Below, piece by piece: positions 1 through 5,370 of a stretch of DNA of 5,370 nucleotides. A program made the translations under genes and the position numbers. The notes under the pieces are model-generated. The model was not told the origin of the DNA. It made no database searches and saw nothing but the letters and a program-made list of their open reading frames with translations. How positions within the stretch are numbered: the stretch's first letter is position 1; every line of letters begins with the position of its first letter. The stretch covers positions 1-5,370 of the forward strand of contig JANWKD010000107.1 of assembly GCA_025451595.1 (NCBI GenBank), written 5' to 3'. The DNA is from Candidatus Babeliales bacterium (lineage in GTDB: Bacteria; Babelota; Babeliae; Babelales; JANWKD01).

Positions 1-968
1 AACAACTTGATTTTCAGCAAGTATATGGACAACAGCAGGCAAAGCGTGCATTGCAGATAGCAGCAGCGGGAAGGCACAATATTTTATTTATAGGTGCGCC
101 GGGTTCTGGTAAAACTATGCTTGCAAAAAGATTGCCGTCAATTATGCCTCCTATGACGTTTGATGAAATTATACAAACAAGCAAAATCTATTCAGTCAGT
201 GGCAAACTATCTGGCAGACATTTGATCACGCAACGCGTATTGCGTAGCCCACATCACACCATTTCGCAAGCGGGTTTAGTAGGTGGCGGCACTTTTCCTC
301 AGCCTGGTGAAATTAGTTTAAGTCATAACGGTATTCTGTTTTTAGACGAGTTGACTGAATTCAAGCGGACGACGCTTGAATCATTACGCCAACCGCTTGA
401 ACATAAAAACGTATGTATTTCTCGTTCGCAACATTCAGTAACGTTTCCTGCTTCTTTTTTATTTATTGCAGCGCTCAACCCTTGCCCCTGTGGTTTTTAT
501 GGTGACAAGAAAAAAGAGTGTCATTGTTCGACGCTCGCCATTGAAAAATATTTAGAAAAATTATCAGGACCATTACTTGATCGAATCGATTTGCAAATTC
601 ATATTCAATCAGTGGAATACGATACTATTACTCAATCGAAACGCGGAGCGCAAAGCTCTGAGCAGTTGTATAGCCAAGTAAAATCAGCGGTCGCTATGCA
701 GCAGCAACGATATGGTAAAGACGTTTGGAATTCAACAATAACTACCGATCTGATTGAAAAATATTGCATATTAACCCCTGAAGCTGAAACCGTTATTAAA
801 AAAGCATTTGAGCGATTGCAATTAAGCATGCGTGGATACCATAAAATTTTAAAAGTTGCACGTACTATTGCCGATTTAGACGAAAAAGAGCATATCGAAG
901 TCAGTCATATCCAAGAAGCAATTGTATATCGATCGCTTGATCAAACCCTTGAAAGAAAGAGACGATGA
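1..968 (+). CDS. comM: ComM/YifB-family AAA+ ATPase (Mg-chelatase-like), 5' end outside window
   Basis: This is the C-terminal 321 residues of a protein usually about 500 long; the frame is open to the left edge, so the N-terminal Lon-protease-like domain lies outside. Numbering from the TTG at 51 (an internal Leu, not a start): Walker A GAPGSGKT at 15-22, Walker B GILFLDEL at 94-101, the family signature NPCPCG at 143-148 with GD at 151-152 and a CHC at 157-159 (cysteine cluster), LLDRID at 175-180 (arginine-finger region) and the C-terminal RGYHKILKVART at 261-272. The text before residue 1 (DFQQVYGQQQAKRAL) is the usual family lead-in to the ATPase. Known role: ComM forms a hexameric helicase that speeds branch migration of incoming DNA in natural transformation; in species without competence the role is unclear. 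The TGA overlaps the next ATG (ATGA), suggesting one operon with acpS. Assignment to family is very firm; the transformation role here is inferred. Confidence 0.95.
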   Translation, partial: QLDFQQVYGQQQAKRALQIAAAGRHNILFIGAPGSGKTMLAKRLPSIMPPMTFDEIIQTSKIYSVSGKLSGRHLITQRVLRSPHHTISQAGLVGGGTFPQPGEISLSHNGILFLDELTEFKRTTLESLRQPLEHKNVCISRSQHSVTFPASFLFIAALNPCPCGFYGDKKKECHCSTLAIEKYLEKLSGPLLDRIDLQIHIQSVEYDTITQSKRGAQSSEQLYSQVKSAVAMQQQRYGKDVWNSTITTDLIEKYCILTPEAETVIKKAFERLQLSMRGYHKILKVARTIADLDEKEHIEVSHIQEAIVYRSLDQTLERKRR

Positions 969-1366
969 TTATTGGAGTAGGAATTGATGCCGTTGAAATT
1001 AGCCGCTTTAAACAGTGGCATACGTATACCGAAAAAAAATTAACCCGATTCTTTTCACCTGAAGAAATCGCTTATTGTCTTTCGCTGCCCACGAAAGCGG
1101 CTGAGCGCTTTGCTGCTCGTTTTGCCGCTAAAGAAGCATTTTTAAAGGCAGTGAGTTCCTTAATGGTCGATCAACATATTTCTTTATTGAAAGTAGCTCG
1201 TGCTCTGAAGATACTGCACAATGATCAACAAAAACCTGAGCTTATAGTCGATTGGGATTATTTTCTTGATGCTGACCAAAAGAATATCAATGCGTTACAA
1301 ACGCATGTTAGCTTGACGCATTGCAAAACGCTGGCCTTGGCGACCGTGATTATTGAGAAGTTATAA
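965..1366 (+). CDS. acpS: holo-[acyl-carrier-protein] synthase
   Basis: This 133-residue protein matches AcpS in full length. It should transfer 4'-phosphopantetheine from CoA to the serine of acyl carrier protein in the cytoplasm, activating it for fatty acid synthesis. The N-terminal motif GIDAVEISRF (6-15) holds the Mg-binding Asp8. The second motif AERFAARFAAKEAFLKA (46-62) holds Glu57, the other metal ligand, and Lys56. The end HVSLTHCKTLALATVII matches the family's conserved C-terminal strand (usually VSISH...A.A.V). The middle (about 75-108) is a little longer and less typical. The start ATG overlaps the stop of comM by four bases (ATGA), preceded by a purine-rich AAGAAAGAGA stretch that serves as a weak ribosome binding site, so translation is probably coupled. 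It ends seven bases before the hicAB promoter, and no terminator hairpin is visible between them. Confidence 0.95.
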   Translation: MIIGVGIDAVEISRFKQWHTYTEKKLTRFFSPEEIAYCLSLPTKAAERFAARFAAKEAFLKAVSSLMVDQHISLLKVARALKILHNDQQKPELIVDWDYFLDADQKNINALQTHVSLTHCKTLALATVIIEKL

Positions 1367-1372
1367 AATAAC

Positions 1373-1401
1373 TTGAAAATGATACCAGTTTATGGTACCA
1401 T
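1373..1401 (+). promoter_or_regulatory. sigma-70-type promoter of hicAB
   Basis: A -35 box TTGAAA (1373-1378, five of six consensus bases) is followed after exactly 17 bases by TACCAT (1396-1401, four of six). Transcription would start near 1408, giving a leader of about 20 bases before the hicA ATG at 1428. This rules out the in-frame ATG at 1392, which lies inside the promoter. Assigned by eye. Confidence 0.6.
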
Positions 1402-1402
1402 A
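1391..1402. promoter_or_regulatory. probable HicB operator, 12-bp perfect palindrome over the -10 box
   Basis: TATGGTACCATA is a perfect palindrome covering the -10 of the hicAB promoter. A further TACCA at 1383-1387 pairs with the TGGTA at 1393-1397 and repeats the half-site one helical turn (13 bases) upstream, so two ribbon-helix-helix dimers could sit side by side. HicB here has a C-terminal ribbon-helix-helix domain, and HicB autorepression through palindromes near the promoter is known in other bacteria. That HicB binds this one is inference. Confidence 0.5.
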
Positions 1403-1427
1403 TCAATATAAACAAAAACGAGAATCT

Positions 1428-1691
1428 ATGAATAAAAAGCATCGAATAGTACTTGAGAAAATATTTAAAACACCGGTAGCTTCGGATGTGCGATGGAATG
1501 ATATTGAAAAGCTATTTATCGCTCTCGATGCCGAAATAAGTGAAGGTAGTGGATCTCGAGTTCGAGTTGTACTTAATGGAGTGAAAGCAGTTTTTCATAG
1601 GCCTCATCCTCAAAAAACAACCGATAAAGGTGCATTGGTATCTGTAAGAAAATTTTTAATGAATGCGGGAATCATAAATGATGAAATATAA
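1428..1691 (+). CDS. hicA: HicA-family toxin (mRNA interferase), long variant
   Basis: This is an 87-residue HicA-type toxin of the longer subfamily that begins MNKKHR and carries GSGSRVRVVLNG (40-51), VFHRPHP (55-61) and a closing helix DKGALVSVRKFLMNAGI. HicA proteins have a double-stranded-RNA-binding-like fold and cleave mRNA to stop growth when not held by HicB. The start at 1428 is chosen because it fits the family start, has GAGA four bases upstream, and the alternative ATG at 1392 is inside the promoter. Compared with short HicA proteins such as that of E. coli, the GS-x-His motif that holds the catalytic histidine reads GSRV here; the only histidines near the active site are those of FHRPHP. 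This appears normal for the subfamily as I remember it, but it means activity by the classical mechanism should not be assumed. It overlaps hicB by 14 bases. Confidence 0.88.
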   Translation: MNKKHRIVLEKIFKTPVASDVRWNDIEKLFIALDAEISEGSGSRVRVVLNGVKAVFHRPHPQKTTDKGALVSVRKFLMNAGIINDEI

Positions 1692-1992
1692 AGGCTATAT
1701 TGGAAATATTATATATGATGATGAAGCAAAGCTTTTTCATGGAGAAGTAATAGGATTGAAAGATATTATTACTTTTCAAGGGACTAATGTTAAAGAATTA
1801 GAGCAAGCCTTCAAGGATTCAATAGATGATTATCTTGGTTGGTGCAAAGAACGTGGCGAATTACCAGAAAAAACTTTTTCTGGTAATTTACGGTTACGCA
1901 TGAATCCAGATTTGCACGCCGATCTTGCTTTGCAAGCAGCAAAACAAGGTATCAGTCTTAATGAACTTATTAATGAAAAACTAAAAAAATAG
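1678..1992 (+). CDS. hicB: HicB-family antitoxin with ribbon-helix-helix domain
   Basis: This 104-residue protein is the antitoxin partner of the preceding hicA. Residues 1-66 form the partial RNase-H-like HicB fold that binds and blocks the toxin: MKYKGYIGNIIYDDEAKLFHGEVIGL, then ITFQGTNVKELEQAFKDSIDDYLGWC, then the conserved GELPEKTFSG. Residues 69-104 (GNLRLRMNPDLHADLALQAAKQGISLNELINEKL) read as a ribbon-helix-helix DNA-binding domain, the part expected to bind the palindrome at 1391-1402. Its ATG at 1678 (or the adjacent one at 1681) lies inside the end of hicA in another frame, with GGGA seven bases upstream, so translation is probably coupled. Toxin-first order and overlap are typical for hicAB. 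No terminator hairpin is visible after the stop. Confidence 0.92.
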   Translation: MMKYKGYIGNIIYDDEAKLFHGEVIGLKDIITFQGTNVKELEQAFKDSIDDYLGWCKERGELPEKTFSGNLRLRMNPDLHADLALQAAKQGISLNELINEKLKK

Positions 1993-2021
1993 CCGCTTCT
2001 CGCTCCATATCCGATCATCAA

Positions 2022-2048
2022 TTGACAAAATAGATAATTTGTTAAATT
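2022..2048 (+). promoter_or_regulatory. probable promoter of the leucine-rich-repeat gene
   Basis: A perfect -35 box TTGACA (2022-2027) is followed after 15 bases by TAAATT (2043-2048, four of six). The spacing is two bases short of ideal. The stretch 2022-2045 is also an imperfect palindrome (18 of 24 positions agree with the reverse complement, arms ACAAAAT and ATTTGT), which could be an operator or merely AT-rich chance. Confidence 0.45.
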
Positions 2049-2072
2049 CTTGTCATCAAAAAAGGAGATTTC

Positions 2073-2972
2073 ATGCAACCGCTACTATTCGTTCTATTTT
2101 CTATTTGCACATCAGTTTATTCTATGGATTTTCTTTCTGATAAAAAAGAAACCGAACTGCATAAAAATAAAGTCCATGCTTTTGATGATTGGGATCCTTC
2201 ATTAAGCGATGACTTAAGCATAGAAAAGCCTCGTAAACAATATGCTTCATCAAGTTTGCTCGATACCCCTTGTTTCAATCTTTCAAGCAAAGCCTCTGAA
2301 AGCAGATCAAGCAATAATGAGAAGTTATCACTTGATGAAAAATTGAAAACCATATTCGAGAGCCTTGTACTGCTTAACTTTGTAGCAAAATGCAGCAATA
2401 GCAATACGGTGATTGACTCTTCTCATGCTCAATTATCAGATTTTCGATCTCTAGATCTCTCCAACAAAGGCATCAAAGAGGTAGCATTTGATAGCGCAAC
2501 GCTTTTAGGAATGATCGGTATTAATCTAGACTTAAAGGTTAAGCTTGTAGATTTTACTAATCATAAACAGGTTATTCGATTGACAAAGCTTGATCTCTCC
2601 CATAATCAAATAAATACCTTACCAAAAGAATTTTTCACCCTTGAAACAGTTGAGCAGCTATATTTAAAAGATAATTGCATAACGAATATTGACCCCATTA
2701 TTCAATTATCCAATTTACAAGAACTTGATTTATCACATAACGTACTGATAAGCCTTCCGGAAGCCATTGACACTTTATCTCATCTAAAAGATCTAAATCT
2801 CGAAAATAATCAGCTAAATAAATTGCCAAATAGAATTATGTCGCTGGTGAACTTAAGAAAATTAGAGCTCGGCAACAACGTAAATCTTGCTCTTACAGAC
2901 AACCAACTCAAGCAATTGACCAATCTCCCTTTTCTACAAAGAGAAGGGCTTTTGATTTTTAAGCCTAGTTAG
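2073..2972 (+). CDS. secreted leucine-rich-repeat protein, effector-like
   Basis: This is a 299-residue protein preceded by an excellent AAGGAG six bases before its ATG. Residues 1-17 (MQPLLFVLFSICTSVYS) are a Sec signal peptide, likely cut after VYS; there is no lysine at the start, and Cys12 does not sit in a good lipobox. Residues 18-120 are a polar, serine- and lysine-rich region without recognised domain. From 125 a degenerate repeat (FRSLDLSNKGI) is followed by about five leucine-rich repeats of 22-24 residues between 168 and 283, with the pattern LxxLxLxxNxLxxLPxxIxxL, for example LTKLDLSHNQINTLPKEFF and LQELDLSHNVLISLPEAID. Such repeats form a curved protein-binding surface. Together with export this suggests contact with a host or another surface protein, as in many intracellular bacteria; partner and function are unknown. 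It seems to be a single-gene unit with its own promoter. Confidence 0.85.
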   Translation: MQPLLFVLFSICTSVYSMDFLSDKKETELHKNKVHAFDDWDPSLSDDLSIEKPRKQYASSSLLDTPCFNLSSKASESRSSNNEKLSLDEKLKTIFESLVLLNFVAKCSNSNTVIDSSHAQLSDFRSLDLSNKGIKEVAFDSATLLGMIGINLDLKVKLVDFTNHKQVIRLTKLDLSHNQINTLPKEFFTLETVEQLYLKDNCITNIDPIIQLSNLQELDLSHNVLISLPEAIDTLSHLKDLNLENNQLNKLPNRIMSLVNLRKLELGNNVNLALTDNQLKQLTNLPFLQREGLLIFKPS

Positions 2973-3022
2973 CGGTATCCTGAAGAAGCGCTTTATAAAC
3001 AAGCATCGTATCGATATAAAGT

Positions 3023-3055
3023 TTGACAAGCACAAAAAAAGCTTTAATCTATAAC
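3023..3055 (+). promoter_or_regulatory. possible promoter of tRNA-fMet
   Basis: A perfect TTGACA (3023-3028) lies 42 bases before the tRNA. The best -10 match, TATAAC (3050-3055, five of six), is 21 bases away, longer than usual; TAATCT (3045-3050) has better spacing (16) but a poorer match. With TATAAC the transcript would start about eight bases before the tRNA. The exact -10 box is unsettled. Confidence 0.4.
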
Positions 3056-3069
3056 TATCAATTCAGTAT

Positions 3070-3146
<77 letters not shown>

Positions 3147-3172
3147 AAAACTCGGTTATTCTTAATTTCTCT

Positions 3173-3177
3173 GAGGG
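3173..3177 (+). promoter_or_regulatory. ribosome binding site that marks the ATG at 3182
   Basis: GAGGG with four bases to the ATG at 3182. It matters because no such site precedes the ATG at 3222, so the ribosome would be expected to begin at 3182 and run into the frameshift described for that gene. Confidence 0.55.
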
Positions 3178-3181
3178 TTTC

Positions 3182-3539
3182 ATGAAAACAGTTAATATTC
3201 CTCTCTTTTGTTTCAATTTTTATGGGTTCTCTTTTTGCAGAAAATCAATCTCCTAAGGCAAAAAAACTAGTTGAAGCTTTTCGCGAGACATTTCTTGCTG
3301 AAGAAGTTAAAAGAGAATTTGCCGAACATTTAAAACTTGGTGTTTACGACCAACGAACATTACAAGATCTAGAGGTATTGCTCAAACAGGGGATTTTTGA
3401 AGAATGTCTTACGCATTACTCCTTAAAAAATACCGCAATTAAGGGTACAGCTTGTGGCTGTTTAAAAAATGCACTAACAATCTTGAATGATTATAACAAA
3501 AAAAATAATAATTCTAATGACCAAGAAAAAAATATATAG
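3182..3539 (+). CDS. small exported protein with probable frameshift right after the start codon
   Basis: I do not recognise the family. GAGGG at 3173-3177 is placed for the ATG at 3182, but that frame stops after 24 codons. The long frame runs to 3539; read upstream of its first ATG (3222), it encodes KQLIFLSFVSIFMGSLFA back to a TGA at 3183 that overlaps the start. Removing one A from the AAAA at 3185-3188 joins them into MKQLIFLSFVSIFMGSLFA, a textbook signal peptide cut before ENQS, and a 118-residue protein. The mature part is charged and helical (VEAFRETFLAEEVKREFAEHLKL), has three cysteines (EEC, ACGC) that could form disulfides, and ends in an Asn/Lys-rich tail. As it stands only a 105-residue form from ATG 3222 could be made, with no Shine-Dalgarno and half a signal peptide. 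This is either a decayed gene, a slippage switch, or a base error in the assembly. It may be co-transcribed with the tRNA. Confidence 0.6.
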
Positions 3540-3681
3540 AGATTTTCAAGAAATACTATTAGAAAATCTGAAAGATCCACAAGAAGCTGCTGCTTACCTT
3601 AAGGCTGCTCTCGCTGATGAAGATGAACGTATTTTTTTATTAGCCTTGCGAGATGTCTTAGAAGCTAGCATCTTAGGTTAA
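3517..3681 (+). pseudogene. truncated HigA/HI1420-type antitoxin, N-terminal half only
   Basis: The 54 residues from MTKKKIYRDF match the first half of the addiction-module antidote family typified by HI1420 (COG3636, HigA-like): an N-terminal YRDFQEILLENLKDPQEAAAYLKAAL, then ADEDERIFLLALRDVLEA. Full members are about 100 residues and continue with a helix-turn-helix DNA-binding domain (typically GGM..LA..TGL.RE.LY). Here the protein leaves the family after LEA and ends SILG-stop, so the DNA-binding half is gone; I could not find it in the other frames just downstream. The usual RelE/HigB-like toxin gene that precedes this family is also absent, its place being taken by the small exported protein, whose end overlaps this ORF by 23 bases. 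There is no Shine-Dalgarno. It is most likely a remnant of a second toxin-antitoxin locus; expression as a short peptide is possible but unsupported. Confidence 0.7.
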
Positions 3682-3700
3682 CGTCATATCCAGTATTTTG

Positions 3701-3769
3701 TATGCGTAAAAATGCATCGAAATCGCTCATCCCGAGTGTTTTTGCGTAAGCAAAAATGTATCGAGGGAT
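3701..3769. repeat. palindromic/repeat element with nested hairpin
   Basis: Two related copies of a short direct repeat occur, 3704-3720 (GCGTAA-AAATGCATCGA) and 3744-3764 (GCGTAAGCAA-AAATGTATCGA), 40 bases apart. Within the second is a perfect 7-bp hairpin, TTTTTGC (3739-3745), loop GTAA, GCAAAAA (3750-3756). Outside it ATCCC (3729-3733) pairs with GGGAT (3765-3769), with GA and TC flanks partly pairing. The outer arms (CTCATCCCGAG...TCGAGGGAT) resemble a short palindromic repeat widely dispersed in environmental bacterial genomes; that likeness is from memory. It separates two convergent gene sets and supplies the end of the Nudix gene. It lacks a U-tract directly after the stem, so it is not a classical terminator. 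Confidence 0.5.
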
Positions 3770-4179
3770 ACTAAAAACCCATTAACTTTTGTCAGCAAAT
3801 CCTTCGCGCTTTTGAAGGTTAACTGTTTTAGAGCCTCTTCGTACGGCAACCATTGATAGTCAATATGCTCATGAGAAAGTTTAACGTTCGTAGAATCTGC
3901 TTTGCCAGTAAAAAAATAAACCGTTTTTTTTACTAACTCGTGCGTCTTGGGGCTGGTGAAAATGTAGGAAAAGCTATCTTCAAAGCCAGGAATAATCGTT
4001 GCACGAATGCCAGCTTCTTCATACAATTCACGATGAGCGGCTTCTTCTTTTGATTCGCCTTTTTCTATATGCCCTTTGGCAAAATCCCAATGGCCACGTT
4101 CATAATGCAATAAAAGGTAATTTATAACGTTATTTTTTTTATAAAAAACAACAATACCTGCCGAAAATTCCTGTTTCAT
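3727..4179 (-). CDS. Nudix hydrolase, bis(5'-nucleosyl)-tetraphosphatase (Ap4A hydrolase)-like
   Basis: This is a 150-residue protein. The Nudix box GX5EX7REUXEEXGU is complete at 36-58: G36, E42, R50-E51, E54-E55, G57, in GHIEKGESKEEAAHRELYEEAGI. Features shared with the asymmetrical Ap4A hydrolase group (human NUDT2 and bacterial relatives) are the short start FSAGIVVFYKK, HWDFAKGH before the box, and LSHEHIDYQWLPYEEALKQLTF after it. It probably hydrolyses diadenosine polyphosphates to ATP and AMP in the cytoplasm, removing a stress nucleotide; other Nudix substrates cannot be excluded. The ATG at 4179 is chosen over the TTG at 4209: it fits the family's start, lies one base after the murJ stop and has GGA five bases upstream, so the two genes form an operon. 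The last roughly 14 residues (LDTFLLTQKHSG) and the stop are read from the repeat element and look like an added tail. Confidence 0.9.
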   Translation of the reverse strand: MKQEFSAGIVVFYKKNNVINYLLLHYERGHWDFAKGHIEKGESKEEAAHRELYEEAGIRATIIPGFEDSFSYIFTSPKTHELVKKTVYFFTGKADSTNVKLSHEHIDYQWLPYEEALKQLTFKSAKDLLTKVNGFLVSLDTFLLTQKHSG

Positions 4180-4180
4180 T

Positions 4181-5370
4181 TTAATCCAAAAAATGTAGTT
4201 TAATACCAAAGTGTTTACGGGTCTTTAGAAATATAACAAAGATTATGGTCAATAATGGTCCTGCCCAAAACCAAAAACCAATTTTAGTAACTAAAAATAA
4301 CGCAATTTTTGGTGAAGCAAGCTTTACTATGACCATTTCCAAACCATAATATAATAGAGTCGCAAGAGACAGCAACGCAACTATTTGTATGAATGCTTTT
4401 TGTACAAATGTTAAAAATTTATAACCGTACAGTTTAAATTGATAGTTGTGTCGCAAAAAGTAAACAAATAAGAGTGTTTGTATCATTGCTGCTACGGTAA
4501 ATGAGGCGGCAAGGCCTACTGAGCCAAGCAATGGTAAAAAGAGTAATTTGCTCAACAAATAATTAGTAGCCAAAAATGCAAATGAAGCAATGGTGGGCAC
4601 GCTATTATCATGTAAAGCATAAAAAATATTGAGTAAAATTTTGTTGAGTGAAAAGAAAAATAAGCCAAGTAGGAACGCGATTAATATATGTGCTGACTCT
4701 ATCACATTCAGCATACTGAACTTTGATGAATGAAAGAGCGTAAGAAAAATTTTTTCAGAAAGAAAAATCATAATCAACGTCGTGGGAATTGTCACCCAAA
4801 AGATAAGCTTGGCTGCTTCATATAAATAAAAACTTAATCTTTTTGGCGCATATAAACTAATACGAGAAAAATGAGGTAATAAAATAGTTGAAAATGCGGT
4901 AGCAAAAACACCTAAAGGAATGCCCATAAAACGATTTGCATAGTAAATCAACGATATGGAGCCTTGAGGCAAATACGTTGCCAGGCTTGTGCTTATAAAA
5001 AGACTTACTTCCATAACACTCATACCAAACAAGCAAGGGAAAAATCGTCTTAATACTAAGCGAACATCGTGCCATGTATTTGCATCTATTTTGCCAAATG
5101 AGAAATTAAGCCTAAAATACATATACAAATGTAAAAGAAACTGAATTAATCCGCCTAATAAAATAAAATAACATAGATATTGAACTGGTAAACCAAAATA
5201 GATACATACGACTAAGCCAAGAACATACGTAATATTTAATAAAATAGGACAAAATGCAGGAATAAAGAAATGATTTGCCGCTGGCAGCGCGCCCGCAAGC
5301 AGTGCGCTGGACGAGAGACAAAGACTAAATGCAATTAACATTCGGAAAGAGTTGGCAGCATATGCAGCTT
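4181..5370 (-). CDS. murJ: lipid II flippase MurJ (MviN family), 5' end outside window
   Basis: The frame is open to the right edge; about 395 of a usual 450-530 residues are visible, lacking the first three or so membrane helices. MurJ is an inner-membrane MOP-superfamily protein that moves lipid II from the cytoplasmic to the periplasmic face for peptidoglycan synthesis. Counting from the internal Met at 5341: the family segment ALLAGALPAANHFFIPAFCPILLNI (13-37), then LIYYANRFMGIPLGVFATAFSTILLPHFSR (131-160), whose Arg137 corresponds to the essential Arg270 of the E. coli protein, and repeated hydrophobic helices to the C-terminus (for example 201-, 235-, 262-, 283-, 328- and 360-). It ends in a basic tail KTRKHFGIKLHFLD. 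The stop TAA is one base from the Nudix ATG, so the two are co-transcribed and probably coupled. Its presence implies the organism still makes a peptidoglycan precursor. Confidence 0.93.
   Translation of the reverse strand, partial: AAYAANSFRMLIAFSLCLSSSALLAGALPAANHFFIPAFCPILLNITYVLGLVVCIYFGLPVQYLCYFILLGGLIQFLLHLYMYFRLNFSFGKIDANTWHDVRLVLRRFFPCLFGMSVMEVSLFISTSLATYLPQGSISLIYYANRFMGIPLGVFATAFSTILLPHFSRISLYAPKRLSFYLYEAAKLIFWVTIPTTLIMIFLSEKIFLTLFHSSKFSMLNVIESAHILIAFLLGLFFFSLNKILLNIFYALHDNSVPTIASFAFLATNYLLSKLLFLPLLGSVGLAASFTVAAMIQTLLFVYFLRHNYQFKLYGYKFLTFVQKAFIQIVALLSLATLLYYGLEMVIVKLASPKIALFLVTKIGFWFWAGPLLTIIFVIFLKTRKHFGIKLHFLD

Noticed and set aside
632..829. Minus-strand open frame inside comM
   Set aside because: It is the antisense shadow of a clear AAA+ domain and shows no recognisable protein features.
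1392..1427. Earlier in-frame ATG for hicA at 1392
   Set aside because: It overlaps the -10 box and palindrome of the likely promoter, has no ribosome binding site, and its 12 extra residues do not fit the family; ATG 1428 does.
1830..2404. Minus-strand open frames opposite hicB and the LRR gene (1830-2078 and 2117-2404)
   Set aside because: Both are antisense to well-supported genes and lack family resemblance or a good start site.
3739..3756. Hairpin TTTTTGC-GTAA-GCAAAAA as a classical terminator
   Set aside because: The stem is mostly A:T and no U-tract follows directly on either strand; it also lies within the Nudix reading frame. A weak two-way terminator role cannot be excluded.
3704..3764. 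The two 17-21 base repeats as a CRISPR array
   Set aside because: Only two unequal copies, with a hairpin in one and no cas genes.
4180..4209. Upstream TTG start for the Nudix gene at 4209
   Set aside because: It lies inside the murJ coding end, and the family begins at the KQEFSAGIVV segment; ATG 4179 has GGA in front and follows the murJ stop by one base.
4857..5321. Short minus-strand frames within murJ (4857-5075 and 5112-5321)
   Set aside because: They are out-of-frame readings of the membrane protein gene; their hydrophobic or Cys-rich look is a by-product.

Overview
This is an AT-rich bacterial window of ordinary protein-coding DNA with a small accessory stretch in the middle. The core genes (a ComM-type AAA+ ATPase, AcpS, an initiator tRNA, MurJ) are general bacterial ones. 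The two proteins with Sec signal peptides, one a leucine-rich-repeat protein with an effector-like look, and the overall low GC suggest a host-associated or intracellular Gram-negative-type bacterium. My best guess is a member of candidate phylum Dependentiae (TM6) or a similar protist endosymbiont. That is an inference from style and memory, not proof.

Layout. From the left edge to 968 is the 3' two thirds of comM, followed with an ATGA overlap by acpS (965-1366). From about 1373 to 1992 lies a complete hicAB toxin-antitoxin operon, with a recognisable promoter and a 12-bp palindrome on the -10 that is probably the HicB operator. A second promoter and a strong ribosome binding site precede a secreted leucine-rich-repeat protein (2073-2972). 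An initiator tRNA-fMet gene (3070-3146) follows, with a small gene only 35 bases behind it. That gene has a good Shine-Dalgarno and ATG at 3182, but its signal peptide is read in another frame, so a one-base frameshift seems to lie in an AAAA run just after the start codon. Its end overlaps the first half of a HigA/HI1420-type antitoxin (3517-3681) that stops just before the DNA-binding domain. A palindromic repeat element (about 3701-3769) separates these from the right-hand genes. Those genes run leftward on the minus strand: murJ (lipid II flippase, entering from the right edge) and, one base after its stop, a Nudix Ap4A-hydrolase-like gene whose last residues and stop codon are supplied by the repeat element.

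How it fits together. ComM/AcpS and MurJ/Nudix are two housekeeping blocks that converge on the region 1370-3770. That region contains one intact toxin-antitoxin operon, a decayed antitoxin, two secreted proteins and a tRNA gene, a typical composition for an accessory insertion spot. I see no transposase, integrase, CRISPR array or clear attachment-site duplication, and no clearly unprecedented multi-gene system. The best leads are the frameshifted secreted protein, the half antitoxin, the HicB operator and the repeat that extends the Nudix gene.
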